Positions 22,960 to 37,079 are shown, counted from the stretch's first letter. The stretch: 64,000 nucleotides of DNA from Papaver somniferum (GCF_003573695.1 NC_039362.1:174973690-175037689); one strand, 5' to 3'. Notes: generated from the letters alone by a model not told the origin. Numbers and translations are program-made.

Positions 22960-23969
22960 TGTAGTTCGGGGGCATCTGCGCATATTTATTTTAAGACCAC
23001 AGGTGATCGTGTCCTTCAGAGAGGTGGATTCTTAAGACCATTAGATTTGTGGTATCTAAAAGGGGCATCTGGGCATATTTATTTCGGAAAATGGGTCATT
23101 TGTCCAAATATTTTTAAAACATGGTTCTAATGGACGAGTAAAAATTAGTATGGGTGAAATGGACATCAAAAAAAATAGCAAGGATGAAACTGGATTCATC
23201 CTGGCTTAAACTTAAAAAATAGCGAGGATGAAACTGGATGCGCTCTGTGTAAATTATAAATAAGAAAAAGTATTTGAAAATGGGTAGGATGAAACTGTTT
23301 ACATCCTGACTATTTTTACATTTTTGTCCATTTAAACAGTATCAAATTCTAGATGTCTTTTTCACCCAGGAATTGTTGATTTTGGTCTTTTTAACCAATT
23401 TTGTGTATTTATTTTAGATAGTGTTGTTATGCTCTTGAATGCACTTATTGTCTTGTTAGTTGTTAGGGCAATTCCTATGGAATGAATAAATTTGCTCCCA
23501 TTATGGATTCAACAAACATGAAACACGGATATGGCCAAACCAGTAAATTTGTTGGTTTGATCACTGCGGGCCAACAAGAGCCGCGCGTTTCAGATAAAAC
23601 CTTACAGACGTTAAAAAAAAGAAGATCTCATTGGCGGGTGAAGTAAATCATATCCGCCAGTGCATAATGTTAACTGGACGGCGGGTGAACATCAAACGCC
23701 AACGTGTATATCTCAATTTAATCATCCAACGGCTCTTACTCATTTCAAATCTAAATCTCACACCATCTACATCTCTACGCTCTACCTCTAAATTTCTCAA
23801 TTTCATATTCCTTGTTTTTCACGGAAAACTACTCATATCATCCCAATCTATTAGAAAAAATTCTGATAATCTCTTTTACAAACAAATCTAGCATCCCCCT
23901 CGCAACAATCACAACAACAAAGGCAACAATCCCAATAACAAACGCAACAATCACAAGCAAGAACCACTA
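22960..23969. other. No gene recognised; short repeats
   Basis: Contains a repeated GGGGCATCTG(C/G)GCATATTTATTT block (about 22970 and 23063) and repeated AGGATGAAACTGG(A/T) phrases at 23184-23300. These look like fragments of small elements. The Q-rich CAACAATC repetition at 23900-23960 probably belongs to the SANT-like pseudogene that follows. Confidence 0.4.
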
Positions 23970-24573
23970 GAATTCGTGGTGTCAAGTATACGATGGATGA
24001 AAAAGAATCAATTCAAAGGAATTATGTATTATTTACAATAGATCAAATCAATAGTTGCTCACAAGAAAAGAATACTTTTTATGAAAAAAATTTCAAAAAT
24101 TTTGTGAAGAAATCAGTAACATCAACAATCGTGATGCCGACGGGTTGTCTCATCGTTTTCATGCAATTAGCAAAGGCGTTAGTAATACGTATCTTTGACC
24201 ATGCAAATGTGGCGCTCCAAAAGAAGTGAAACTGAATCGGATTTTGGAACGAAGATGTCGAGAAGAGTGGCAAAGACCCCACAAAACTGGTTTCTAACAT
24301 GAATCTTGTTTCCATACTCTGAAGATGCTTAACAAGATTAATCCATACTTGTTTGAAGGTAAGCAAATTCCCGCAAGATCACCATATGGTCCAATCTCTC
24401 ATGATTTTCATAATGGTGGGTCTGCCTCCTCACCAGAAGGAAATGGATCTCCATATTCTGGGTCTCCAAATAGTCAGGAACACCACAACACCAATGTGGA
24501 CATTAACACCAATGTCAAGAGAAGAATAGAAGGGAGCAGAGAGCTGGAAAAGCAGCGAGAGAACGACATGTAA
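23970..24573 (+). pseudogene. Myb/SANT-like (Harbinger ORF1-like) protein, frameshifted
   Basis: The frame contains GVKYTMDEKESIQRNYVLFTIDQ and FYEK. After a frame change near 24090 the sequence reads EEISNINNRDADGLSHRFHAISKGVSNTYL. This parallels the R.....L..RF..I segment of the domains at 2-340 and 1303-2167. A further part (MLKMLNKINPYLFEGKQIP, then SPEGNGSPYSGSPNSQ and REL-EKQREND) resembles the usual C-terminal linker of these proteins, ending at 24571-24573. At least two frame changes are needed. Confidence 0.45.
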
Positions 24574-25883
24574 TTTCCACGATTTACATCTCCTTTAATG
24601 ATAGACATAATTAATTGAAGATATATATGTAATTTGCAACAAAGATTTACAAAAGAAATGAGAAAATTAAGGAATTTGTGAATTTTTATCAGAAGATTAA
24701 CTTCCCTCAATTTGTAGCCTTATTTTTCATGGTGATCGATTTTTTCTTTCCTTTTTTTGTACGTCTCTTTATAAATTCTATAGTCTATTTATGTTTTAAT
24801 TGATCTTTTGATTGAATAAAAAGATCATTATTTTCAAGACAGAAAGTGGTTATCGGATGTTAGGCTGATCTTTACATATTATTCGTCAATTTTTAGTATT
24901 TGTGTACCGGATCAAACTTGTATTTAAACCGGACTGGATAATAAGATTCACTAGTCGGACCATCTGATTTATAAGAAATAGAACAATTTTTTAGATATTT
25001 ACTGGTCAGTGATGAAACTGACCGAAAATATGACTGGGTCATTGGTTCACTGATCCGACTGGCCGATTAGGTTTTCAGAATATTGTCGCGCATATATGAA
25101 CAAGTCTTATGATTTAGAAAATCTCTGTTTGAAAATTGGTGATCTTCGGAACTTCCCAAGAATAAATCTTGGAGTGGTAAGCGTTTTAAAATTGTACCTC
25201 TTGCCTACAAGTATGTCATTTAACACGGTTAATTTGTTGCTCGGCTTTCTTCTAATTTTCTTTTGTTTTGTTTGAGATTTTTGTTAAAGGATAGCAAAAA
25301 GCGATCCGAGGAGCGTAAAAATGGTTGTCAACTCGTTAACTATGATCAATTCGAAATACTTTTTCAATCCAGACCGAAGTACCCTTGTGTATCACGTGAT
25401 CCTCACACGTTCAATTGAAAAATGAAATACGAAAGGCTTTTACATGTGAACACAGAACGAAAAGATGATTTTTTCGAGAATCTGAGAAATGAATCAGATG
25501 AGGTAAGTGAAATTGTTAATTTGATTTACTTTATTTAGATCCAATGAACACAAAAAAAAAGAAGAAAAAAAAAATAAAATAAAAAAGAAGAATAAAAAAA
25601 TAAAAAATTAATGAAGCCGCGTAGAATCAAACAAGAAAAAGAAAACCATTTAAGCACTATATAGAGATAGTTGTACAGGTGACTATGCTTGCTCTCCCTT
25701 TAATTGTTTGATTCATGAACAATGGTATTATTTTCCTTCATTGTGAAACCACATGGTTAGTTTGACATTATTTTCTGAATTTTTATAATTTTAGCTGGGT
25801 ATTTCAAGCTTCAGTTCGAAACACAATCTGGGAATGGAGAAAAAAGAAGACAAATAGCTCTCACCCGGTGCGAAAGCGAATTT
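24574..25883. other. No gene recognised
   Basis: A+T-rich sequence. 24895-25080 contains several GACC/GGTC-type phrases (ACCGGACTGG, CTGACCGAAAA, GATCCGACTGGCC) that may be part of a degraded element. 25540-25610 is an A-rich low-complexity run. No TSD could be fixed. Confidence 0.4.
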
Positions 25884-26439
25884 GGGATATCTACCCTTTT
25901 GCAATGAATGCGAAATTGGGGAATAAAAAAAGGAATTTGGGGATATTGATTACTTCCCCCAACCCATGGTGTGTGCTAAGGGGTGATTTTTTGGTATGAA
26001 AACACTAAAATACCCTTTGATTAATTAAAAAACATTATGAAAAGACCATTATATCTTTTCTACTAAAACTTAAAATCAAAAACCAAACCATTTATCCCCC
26101 ATTCTCAAATCATTTCCGACACTGAGGGTCAAGTTTTTGAAAAAAAAAATTCTTCACCGTTCTTCATCCGTTATTCGTCGATTAATCGTCGATTCAAAAA
26201 TTTCTTCGTCGATTAACCTACCCAAATCATAAACAATGCCTCCACGAAAGAAAACAAATGCCCAATCGAATTCAAAATCGATTGCTCAACAAAAACAGGA
26301 ACAAAGAATTGCTAAGATTGCTCAAGAGCAAGAAGAAGAAGATTCGGACAATCAACCTCTCGCAACCATGACTTCTGTGAGAAGGTAAGTTATTTTAAAC
26401 TACTTTATGAGTGTTTAAATCGATTTATACCAACGGGTT

Positions 26440-27060
26440 TAGGTTAGAATCGCGAACCCTAACTGTTTCAGTTGAGTTTCAGTTAGTACCGGCACTGCAA
26501 TATGTATGAATACAGTGCCGGTTTTTGTTATCCGGCATTCAATCCTGGATGAATGCAATGCCATTTCCAACCCCAGATTCACCTGAAACTGAATTTTCTC
26601 TACCGGCATAGAATTTGGGTCGAAGTTTATGCCGGTTTTTCGGTACCGGCAGTCTTTAATAATAATTTGTGTATACCGGTAGTAAACTAAAAACATACAG
26701 GAGAGTTTATGAAATTATCACCAATACCGGCATAGAATTTGGGTTGGATTACATGCCGGTTTTGGGTACCGGCATTCGTTTGTAATAATTCGAGCATGTC
26801 GGTAGTGGACTTAAAACATACAGGAGAGTTTATGAAATTGTCACCTATACCGGCATAGATTTTAGATTGATTTGTTTGCCGGTACAAAGTTACGGCATGG
26901 AATTTATTTATTTCGAGAGTGCCGGAAGTAGTCTTTTGATATCCAGGAGAATTAAATACGACTACCGGCATTTTCTATAGTCAATGTTCACTGCCGGAAC
27001 ACTTAACCGGCGTGGTTTGTTTAAGTATGTCAATGCCGGTACAAAAACTGAAAGTGAGTT
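26440..27060. repeat. CCGGCA/TGCCGG motif array in PMD intron 1
   Basis: ACCGGCA and TGCCGGT alternate in both orientations many times inside the first intron of the PMD gene. They are embedded in a longer repeat (AGAGTTTATGAAATT(A/G)TCACC...ATACCGGCATAGA...) of about 130 bp. Confidence 0.85.
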
Positions 27061-28239
27061 TTCTCACATTCATTTCGTGTGCTTATGATATAGGTCAAAA
27101 GCCAAGGAAGCTAACAAAAGAAAATCTAAAGATGCGGTCACTAAGAGAAGAAGGAAGGCCGGTATTGATACTCCTCAATCTCTCCCTCCTCGAGGGAAAG
27201 ATGAAGGTCGCAAAAAGCGTTTGAGGGCTGAGACAAGAGGGATAATTTGGGAGTGTGGTGGTGACCGTAGTCGAGTTGTACTCCGTGAGCACGATGATCA
27301 AGATGAGCAAGATGAAGAGGAAAGTGAGGATGAAGATAATGTGGTTCCTCCAAGTCAATTAGCAAGCCAAAGCGAAGTTGGTGGGCCAAGTCAACAACCA
27401 ACACAAGGCAATGGCAAGAATGGCAAAGGCAAAGTGAAAGTTAAAGGTTCCCACCTTCCTCATATTAATGACATGATACCTGACCTTGAACGTGGTAAAA
27501 TTTGGGGTGAATCTCCGAAACCGAAAACACTATTTGGATACAAGCACTCGGTGGGATCGTACTATCTATAAAACCTATGTAAACATTTTTTATCTTGTGC
27601 ATATGTATTGTTGTGTATTTATGTAAAATATCTTATTTGTATTGTCTCCTAATTGTATGATCATAAGAAGGATGTGTGTGTTTGCCGAAACCAAGCCGCG
27701 GATAGTTGGAAATTGTCTGAGGAATGTGAAGAGGTCCAACAAATAGTAATGGATTCTGGTCTGTTGATAAGCACGAAAGTGCCACGTTTTATACCCATAT
27801 TTATATTAGCTAGGACTCAATATTTTGTCCAATAACATTATTTTAGTGCTTTTGTAGAAAGTACAAATAAATTGGATTGTGCGAAGATAAATGGCTAAAA
27901 TGACACCTAATTGGTGTTTGAGCCTGAATATTGTGGCTGGCCTGGTATTTTATATATCAGCACCACTGGAATTAGTCATGGCAGCAAACAAATGCCGAGC
28001 TTCACATGGGCTGTTTTGTTCATTATTGTGTGCACTCAAGCTTCTCCCAGTAAACAGATAACGTGAAGAGGCCAAGGTTCTTCTTTGCCACGCTGGTGAA
28101 GTCCACTGGTAGCTAAAGGACGTGTCACCGCTTACTCCACTCATTTTTGCATGAGCGCATCTTATTTCTTGTAGCAATAAAAAGAAAGCAAATGGCTTTA
28201 AGCACCATTCTTACACTGCTCACACTACACCAAATCCAG

Positions 28240-28760
28240 GATTTTGTCACAGGACGTATCTGTTACTGATTTCATTTGTAACACTTATAGACCGTTGGTA
28301 AAACGCTGTTATAAATAATACATGTTGCAAAGCTTTTTTCTGTGACAATTATTAATTAAAGTTACATCTTATAAACGTTACAAATTAAACAGTAACGATT
28401 GAACTAATTTTACGGTTGCGACACGTGACTTACTGCAACAACTAATACAACGGTTTTAATTGTTACTTAATAATTACAACAAGTACGCTGTAGACACGTG
28501 TCCTTACTGTCACATATACAACAGATATAAGTGTGATAATTAGTTTGCAACGATTGGACGTAGGACACGTGTCACATTTGGTCACGGTTATAGTAACACG
28601 TATACGTGTTACTAAGTTTACCCACAATTACTTAAAGGACACGTGTCTTTGTTGTCACAATTACTGTAACGTTAAAACTGTTACTTTAAGTTGTAACAAA
28701 ACAGTGATGCTGACAGGTGTTTCTTTTTGTAACAATTTCAAAAATAACTGTGACAATTTT
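28240..28760. repeat. CACTA left subterminal motif array
   Basis: GTTAC/GTAAC pentamers and the palindromic ACACGTGT (ACACGTGTC, GACACGTG) recur in both orientations. Subterminal motif clusters of CACTA elements are known transposase (TNPA-type) binding regions; applying that role here is inference. Confidence 0.65.
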
Positions 28761-29466
28761 TAAAATAACAAATAAAAATATATGGATAACGCGGGTCACT
28801 ATGGTGGACCTGGGCTTCCAGTTTAAAGACCTGCAATACAATTAAATGGGCTTCCAGTAATACAATTAAAACTGACACACAGACCTGCACTTTCTTCTTT
28901 TTCATATACACTCTGATTCTCAATCTACAAATCATCCACATTATACTGTGATCCATGTATTCATTACAGAAACCCAAGTACAAAAATTTAACCATAAATA
29001 ATCTAAAGCCATCAACACTGTGAGCTGCGAACAAATAAAACCAAGCTTAACTTTTCAATAATACCATATGATGAGCTTAGACAAAGTTACCAGTTCATGT
29101 AATTCCGGCGTTTGGCATTCAATACGCAAGACCTGTCCAACAATAAAAATGAACACGTCAATGACAGAAGTTCCAAGTTTCATTGGTCAAGAGAGGAGTA
29201 AAGATAAAAACAGGTTAAAGAAAAAACTAAAATTGTTTATTGATTTCTCTTCATAAACTCCAAACTACAACTTAGCTATTTTTAAATCAAAACATAGACT
29301 GTAGTGGGCATTCCACTTCACATGACTACTACTTCCTATAGTGTAAGTAAACAGACTCAACATGAATACCTACAGTTCAGCACGTCCTATACAGGTTATT
29401 TAACGAGGACAATGATGATATATGACCAGCTGCGGCCTTCCATGAAGCTGCAGTCGGTAAAGGTTT

Positions 29467-31102
29467 ATCAGGTGTAGAGCTGGCAAACGGGCGGGCCGGG
29501 GCTGGCTTGTTACGGGTTACACGGGTTCGGGTTAACACGGGTCAAAACCTGCTGGTCGATATTCTTCACGAGTGATCATTTCTTCAACCCGCACCCGTAA
29601 CGGGTAAAGCTTGCGGGTTCACGGGTTAACCCGACTTGTTTAATTAAAAATAAAATTATAATTTCATTAAGTTAATTTGTGACAAAACAGAGACCAAACC
29701 ACAGAACATAACTTGGGGATAATACTAAAACATAGGATTACATAGAAAAAAACACAATTATAAGTTCTCTAGTCTACTGTGAAAAAGAGTAAAGAATCAA
29801 ACCCTAACCTAGGATTATCGTTTCTAACCTAAAATCAATTCACATCCACCACTTTCATCACCTGCATCTCAATTTCATTCATAAATCTTCTCGTTATCAC
29901 TACCACTAATCTGCAACATTAATCAACAACAACAAAAACGCAAACTCATCTTCATCCCATCATATTACTAATCCAACTCACATACACTTCATCTCAAACT
30001 AGTAACCTTACCTAATATCCATATAACAGGTTCTCAGATTAATTCCAAATTGAAACAAATGATTCACCCTTTGCTTAATCTTCAACTTGATTCCATCATA
30101 TCCCTAAACCGTCAATTTTCTTTTTTTTTTTCAACTAAGTTTCAAACCCGTGAACCATGAATTCTCTTTTCTATTAAGAACCCTAATCGATGGAGTTCAT
30201 CTAATTATTATACGAATCTAAACCTCAATTTAACAAAATCATCTTTCAATTTCATCGTATTCATCACCAATCAACTTTCCAGTTCATGTTGGAACCCTAA
30301 CTCACTGATTCTTCAATGTGAATTAAATTGAAAATCAATAACTAAAAATTCAACCTTAAACTTAACACCCAATACCCATCATTACTTACTTGATTTCATT
30401 CTCAATTTGATATAAAATTTTCAATCCATTCTAGAACCTTAATTCTAATTTTACTGATTCCTCTTTCTTCAATCATCACGAAACCCTAACCAAAATTAAC
30501 TCCACAGACTCATTAACTCTTTCCTTGATTCACTTATTCATTAATTTTATTCAAATTTCAGAAGAATCGTGAATCACTCACTCACAGTTCGTACGGTGGA
30601 GAAGAAAAATGGAAAGAGAAAAGAAAATCCAGAAAAGAAAGAGAAGAAACATAAACTCCGGTTCTCCGTTTGAGCGAACAAACAGTATGTGCCTTGATTT
30701 TTCCAAAGATTCATTGTTTATCCGAGATTCAATTCACAACTGAAGAACGAAGAAGAAGGGAAGGAGCAGAAGAAGAAAAGAGAGAGATAAAAAAGAAAGA
30801 TATCTCTTCATTTAGTTTTAGGGTTTCTCCTTTTATACCTTAATCGTGTGGATGTGATTAACCCTAGATAATCCAACGGACAGGATTATATAAAAATTAC
30901 TAATTAGTTATTGTGGACGGGTTTACGGGTTGTACTCGCGGTTTCACGGGACGGGACGGGTTAACCCGTTTATTCACAAGCCGGCATTTCTCCAACACGA
31001 ACCCGGCTTGTTTAGAAACCAGCCGAGTCGAGTTCGGGTTTTTACGGGCCGGGCACGGGTTAACCCGCGGGTTTCAGCTTGTTTGCCAGCTCTAATCAGG
31101 TG
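29467..31102. mobile_element. Non-autonomous hAT element, 1,620 bp
   Basis: The element spans 29475-31094. It begins TAGAGCTGGCAAACGGG and ends GTTTGCCAGCTCTA, a typical hAT inverted terminus. The 8-bp TSD ATCAGGTG is perfect (29467-29474, 31095-31102). G+C-rich subterminal regions repeat ACGGGTT and TTAACCCG at both ends. The A+T-rich middle has many AACCCTAA phrases and no transposase. It lies inside the CACTA element. Confidence 0.9.
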
Positions 31103-31229
31103 TACCATGTAACACTTGAGGAACTGTCGAACTGGGTGACAGGAACATGGACAAGAAGAAAAATAAGCAGCTGGGTATTTGCAGTAACAGGGGTCAAAAG
31201 GAAATTCAGATTGACAGGAGACATGAGTT

Positions 31230-33640
31230 GGCCGAATTATGACCCCAAAAGAAGCATACCGGGTTTTAAGTCATAATTTCCACAGGATACACCGAGGGAA
31301 AAGGAAGCAAGAAAAACACAATATATTGTACTCAGGGGGAATGTTAAACCAGGGCAGACAAGTGATCCTGTAATTGGCTTTGCTACTGCCACAGGCCTTC
31401 GTGATGCTGTCTTAACACCACCTATACTAGGAAAAAACATGGCTGCTCAAATTCGCAAGTGATTCTACTAGCATGGGCCCTCAGAAAAAGCCTAAGGTTT
31501 GATTCTAATTTTTGTTATAATTTAGTGAGATAACTCAAAAGAATATATACGTACCCTGCTGATATCAGTAAATTATTTAAATATATATTTGTTGCCCATG
31601 CATCATCATGTTCATATCCAAATTCAGTCACTAGAAGAGATCTGTCCACCTGGACAGAATAACCAAATTCACATTGCAATTATTATGACAAACCCAAACT
31701 TTCTTTGCATATACTATAATATGCAACAAACTTAGATTAAATAAAGAACAAGACAAAATTGATGCGTAAGTTACTGATAAAATTATCTAAGCAACCAGTA
31801 CTCACCCGATCAGTTTTGCTAACATGGCTTGTCTGTCCATTACAGAAGGCCTCGCCACCTGAAAAACCAATTGCCCACATAAATAGTTAACAAAGACATA
31901 ATAAACAAAACAAGACTGCAACAAGTAATCAGTAACATCCATACCGGCTGATGCAGAAAATGTACGGGTATTCCAACACATAGGACCTCCAACAAAATTC
32001 AACCTGGACATGAAGTTGAGATGCGCATAAAGACAACACAACCAGCAGTTAACCTCCAGGTACAAGAGTACCACCGCCAACACAGACACACACAAGAACC
32101 AGCCAGCCAACCACTCCAACATTAACACATTCCCCTCCACCACTTCTTTCTCACCATAATCAGACCCCTACAATAAAATCAGAAAACGGAAATTACACAT
32201 CCAGCAGTTCATTCATAGGACTAAAGAAAACACCACAACAAAAACCTAACTAAAAAAATTCCCAAACCTGTTTTGAATCCAAATCACATTCAACAGTTAA
32301 ATTTTGAAGCGCTTCCATATCAGTACTCTGCATAAAACAAACAACATTATCAAAACCAGAAAATCAAAACAAGAAAAATACATAAAACAAGTACTAAATT
32401 GAGAACCAAAGGATTTACAAATTTGAACAAATATTAAGGGCTTTTCTCAGTAGTAAGAGCTGTGTAATCTAGGGTTTGAGGAGCAATAAGATCAAAGGGA
32501 AAGTGAGATCAAGGGTGCAGTACAAAGAGAGAGCGAGAGAGCAATACCAATACACTATGAATGAACTGGCAATTCAGCTGCATATCTTCCAGAATCTCGG
32601 ATGCCAACGATCACTTCAGGTTTGAATTCCTTACCAGTTGATTATACTGTGGAATAACATTGACTTCGAGGAACGCCCATGAATGAGTAGTATGGAGTTT
32701 ATTAATCCTACTTTTAAAAGAAAAAGTAAAAGATTAGTATCTAAAATTAGTCTGCTTTAGGTATATATAAATTGAGTACAAATGGAGCTTACCCCGCATT
32801 CCAGTTTGAGGATCAGCGACAGGATTTGGTAGAAGCCCAGCTGCGTTGTTGGAGTTTTCACCCATACTCATCTACAACAAATGAGAAAAATAAACAAGAA
32901 GTTTAACTTACACCAACCAGGTATTATAAGATTATGCAGCTACCCATATCATAAATACTTCTAAAGAAAAAATTTGTCACGACACTCTTTTACCGATAGG
33001 ACTTGCATCAGTATACTCCATGGCAAACCTGACTGTTTCATTCACGAGGTTCGTCTCTTTGACAGAACCTTCACCTTGCCCTGTATCAGTTTGCACATTG
33101 ACATTTCAATAGAAAACATAAGTGTTATACAAAATAACAAACATCACATAAGCAAAGCCATATTCATGCTAAGAACTACTGCATTTCACTTATAACTGTT
33201 ATCTGTAATTCATTCTTACATGCTCAGAACCCAAAACATATGCAAAGCTTTTTTCTCTCCTAGTGATATAAGAAACAAACCCAAATTTTTAGACAACAGA
33301 TCAAACCCCTAATTTGAAATAGTCGAATATCAACATAATAATTCTAAAACCCTAATTTGAAATAGCAGAACAAACCTAATTAAAAAGTTGGAAACGAAAA
33401 GTTAGATCAACATCACGTCTTCTTAGATCTTCCATCAGTCTCCTCATTCATCCCCCCTTTTGTCCATATTTGGAATACACGGAGCAAAAAATTCATATTT
33501 GTCCACACATGAGTGACTCACTGACAAATCTGACATCAATCAAAGACAACCTAATATTCAATTCATTAGTTTGCTATAAAATGATCAATAAAGCTAACCT
33601 GGAATGGAAACTGAGGCCATGGTTCAGATACAAAGATTAG
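31230..33640 (-). pseudogene. Exon-like fragments of unidentified gene(s) inside the CACTA element
   Basis: Several minus-strand segments are bounded by AG/GT and keep open frames. One at 33050-33105 reads GQGEGSVKETNLVNETVRF. Near 32795-32870 is SMGENSNNAAGLLPNPVADP. Near 32275-32330 is TDMEALQNLTVECDLDSKQ. 31802-32143 is an open stretch with a hydrophobic segment (WLAGWFLCVSVLAVVLLYLE). Near 31590-31650 is RSLLVTEFGYEHDDAWATN. A short M-A-S-V-S-I-P start lies near 33610. I recognise none of them, cannot chain them in one frame, and see no transposase. They are most simply captured host-gene pieces, as in Pack-CACTA elements (inference). Confidence 0.3.
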
Positions 33641-34810
33641 AAGTTCAATAAAGAAGAAAGAATTATAGAGAACCCGGAGATAAACCTAGACAGTAGTTCA
33701 ATTTGAAATCTGCAATCCCAACGAAGCCATTTAAAATCGACTGCAATTAGACCTGAAATAGCTACTAACAAGTTAAAAAAGATCATTCAACAATAGGGAA
33801 TTACGAGTTACTAATAACAAAATTAGGGACCTAGGGTTTCTCCGTAAACAAAAGACCATTCAAAATTAAGGAAGTAAACCATTCAAAATTAGGGAACTAG
33901 GGTTCCTGTGCATAAATGAGCTTACTAAATTCATATATATATTAGGGATAAAAGAATTATACCTTTATCGAAACTGTTAGATTGAAGCAGTTGATTTTGA
34001 TTTCCTGTTTTGCCTCGATTGAACTTCTGAATCATCACTTCAAACCCTAACTATCAATTTTATTTTCAATCACCATCATCTATTCTTAGAACCCTAAATT
34101 TCCTCCTCTGATCTCACTTCTTTCTCCAATTTTAGCTCAACATATCGATTTATAATGCTCAAATCACCAAACCCAATCTGTAATTTATTCTTGTTTATCA
34201 CTAAATTGAAACTTCAATAAAATTCAAAAACCTAACTTTTCAAATTAAACTCCCCATCTCTACGTCTTCTCGACGCCTGTTTCCTCTATCAGCGTCACCT
34301 ACACGAACTAATTCCTAATCTCGATTATAAGGGTGAGGAATTGGAAGAAAAAACAAAAGAAAGAGTAAAGCTTCGGTGGTGGAAGTCTGGAAGATGAGGA
34401 ATCGAGGCTGTGTTCAATCGAACGAAGAGATAGTTGAGATGATATGAAATAACTATCCGTCTCTTCAATTTCCTATGTTCAATCGAACGAAAATGAAGGT
34501 GGAGGCGTTATAAGTTAGGCTTTTTTCAGCGCGGAAGGGAAAAGGTGGAGGCGTTTAGAGAGAAAGAGATGAGCGGAAGGGAAGAGAAGTGTGAGAGAAA
34601 ATTTTCGTTTTTTATATAAATAAATGTGGACGTTGATTAGATAGTCATACGGATTCTTGAAAATCTTTGGACGGTAATGATTTGATTTAAGACATTCATA
34701 CGGATTAAACAAATGTTTTTTCTTTGTGCTTTCTCTTTGTGCTTTCGGATTGAATTTCAACTAATCACATAGGTCATGAAGTAGTTTTGACTAGTTATAC
34801 AGATCATGAA
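33640..34810. other. CACTA interior, no gene recognised
   Basis: A+T-rich DNA with many CCCTAA/AACCCTAG phrases that resemble 5' UTR/promoter sequence on the minus strand. It may be the upstream part of the captured fragments at 31.2-33.6 kb. Confidence 0.3.
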
Positions 34811-34819
34811 GTACCTTTA

Positions 34820-35560
34820 GTTCATAATGGTAGACTCAGTTTAGTAGGATACCTCATCGAAATCGATAAATATGAAGCTCATTGTCGATTTGAACTTCAA
34901 ATATGGTATAACGACATACAAATTATGAACCAAGAAGCTCCGGGTGGGTTCTGACTTCACAATTATCAGGATACATCCTCAAAATCGACAAATATGAAGT
35001 TCAGTGTTGATTCAAACTTCAAATGTGGTATAATGACATACAAACTATGAACCAAGAAGTTTCGGGATGGTTCTAACTACAAACTTAGCAGGATACATCA
35101 TTGAAATCAATAAATATGAAGCACAATGTCTATTTGAACATCAAATTGGATATAATGACTTACAAACTATGAACCAAAAAGCTCTGAGAGGGTTCTGACT
35201 TCAAACTTAGCATGATACATCATCAAAATCGATAAATATGAAGCTCGATGTCGATTCGAACTTCAAATTCAATATAATGGCAAACAATCTATGAATCATG
35301 AAGCTCCGAGAGGGTTTTGACTTCAAACTTAGCATGATACGTCATCAAAATCGCTAAATATGAAGCTCGATATCGATTGAACTTAAAATGCAGTATAATG
35401 TGATACAATCTATGAACCACGACGCTCTAAGAGGGTTTTAACTTCAAACTTAGCATAATACATCATCAAAATCGTTGAATATGAAGCTCAGTGTCGATTC
35501 GAACTTCAAATTCGGTCTAACGACTTACAAACTGAGTTCGACTTACAAACTAAATATGAA
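34820..35560. repeat. Tandem array, about 121-bp unit, 6 copies
   Basis: The phrase GATACATCATCAAAATCG followed by AAATATGAAGCTC recurs at about 34848, 34972, 35094, 35214, 35336 and 35457, i.e. every ~121 bp. GTTCTGACTTCAAACTTAGCA occurs in each unit. Divergence between units is moderate. Non-coding. Confidence 0.88.
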
Positions 35561-36085
35561 TATGGACAGATTGAGTTCGATAACAAACTCTTTCGCATCA
35601 ACAGGACCTCTTACATATCGCCACAACAATGTATCCGTTTTATTTTCTTTTATCATCTACGCAATAAAATAAAACACCACTACCATTAATAGCAAACCAA
35701 CATACATTTTGCAAACACTGTCAGTATAAAGTAGACATTTTGCAAACAATTGGCATGAGAGCGTAGGAGTCGACACAAGTACTAAATGTTTCAGACCCGC
35801 TACACAGCTGGTCATATGAATATTACATTTTCCTCAATGTAATTGAGTCGTAGAAATCAAGGTGGGAAATTATAAATTGCAAAAAAAAATAAGCAAATAA
35901 AGATAAAAGATAGAGAAAAGAGAACAAATCTGATGGGTTGACTCCCACGAAGCGAAATGTATTGTTTCCCTGCTTTCAATAACACATAATCTCAAACAAA
36001 ATGAGGTTGATACCCCAAAGTAAGCTGCCAATCATATATATAGAGTCTTAAAAGTTGGGGATCAACCCAACCAATCCGGTTGCCA
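35561..36085. other. CACTA interior, no gene recognised
   Basis: Spacer between two tandem arrays. No open frame of interest. Confidence 0.5.
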
Positions 36086-36960
36086 GTTCAACCCTATGAA
36101 ATGAAGTTGTAAAATATCAGAATTTTCAAACTCAGTTTGCAAGATTACTAGAGATAGACCCTAGGTTCTCATTCTGGTGAACTGAAGTTGTGAAATATCA
36201 GAATTTACAAACTCAATTTGCCATATTACTAGAGATTGACCCGAGGTTCTCATTCTGGTGAACTGAAGTTGTGAAATATCATAATTTACAAACTCAATTT
36301 GCCAGATTACTAAAGACTGACCCGAGATTCTCATTCCGGTGAACTGAAGTCGTGAAATATCAGAATTTACGAACTCAGTTTTCCAGATTACTAGAGATTG
36401 ACCGAGGTTCTCATTCCGGTGAACTGAAGTTGTGAAATATCAAAATTTACAAAATCAGTTTGCCAGATTACTAGAGATTGACCCGAGGTTCTCATTCCGG
36501 TGAACTGAAGTTGTGAAATACCAGAATTTACAAACTCAGTTTGCCAGATTACTCGAGATAGAGTCGTGGTTTTCATTCCGGTATACTGAAGTTGTGAAAT
36601 ATCAGAATTTACAAACTCAGTTTGCCAGATTACTCGAGATAGAGTCGTGGTTCTTATTCCGGTGAACTGAAGTTGTGAAATATCAGAATTTACAAACTCA
36701 GTTTGCCAGATTATTAGAGATTGACTTGAGGGTCTCATTCCGGTGAACTGAAGTTGTAAAATATCAGAATTTACAAACTCAGTTTGCCAGATTACTAGAA
36801 ATTGACCTGAGGTTCTCATTCCGGTGAACTGAAGTTGTGAAATATCAGAATTTACAAACTCAGTTTGCCAAATTACTCGAGATAGAGCCGTCGTTCTCAT
36901 TCCGGTTAATTGAAGTTGTGAAATGTCAGAATTTACAAACTCAGTTTGCAGATTACTATA
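36086..36960. repeat. Tandem array, about 81-bp unit, roughly 11 copies
   Basis: TCATTCCGGTGAACTGAAGT, GAAATATCAGAATTTACAAA and CTCAGTTTGCCAGATTACT recur every ~81 bp. Because 81 is a multiple of three, the minus strand shows a long artificial frame with a 27-residue repeat (WQTEFVNSDISQLQFTGM). It is repeat DNA rather than a gene. Confidence 0.9.
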
Positions 36961-37079
36961 TGAAACGATAAAATTACCCTTGCCGAAATAATGTAGCAAG
37001 TATTGTGGAGACTGTGAAAATAACCGGACCACCGTTACTTGAACAAGTGCAGCGAATTCAGGAGATCGTGAAAATGACC

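Noticed and set aside
30000..30900. Interior of the hAT element considered as a gene with 5' UTR
   Set aside because: AACCCTAA-rich and A+T-rich, with no frame longer than a few dozen residues and no domain; at most a captured promoter.
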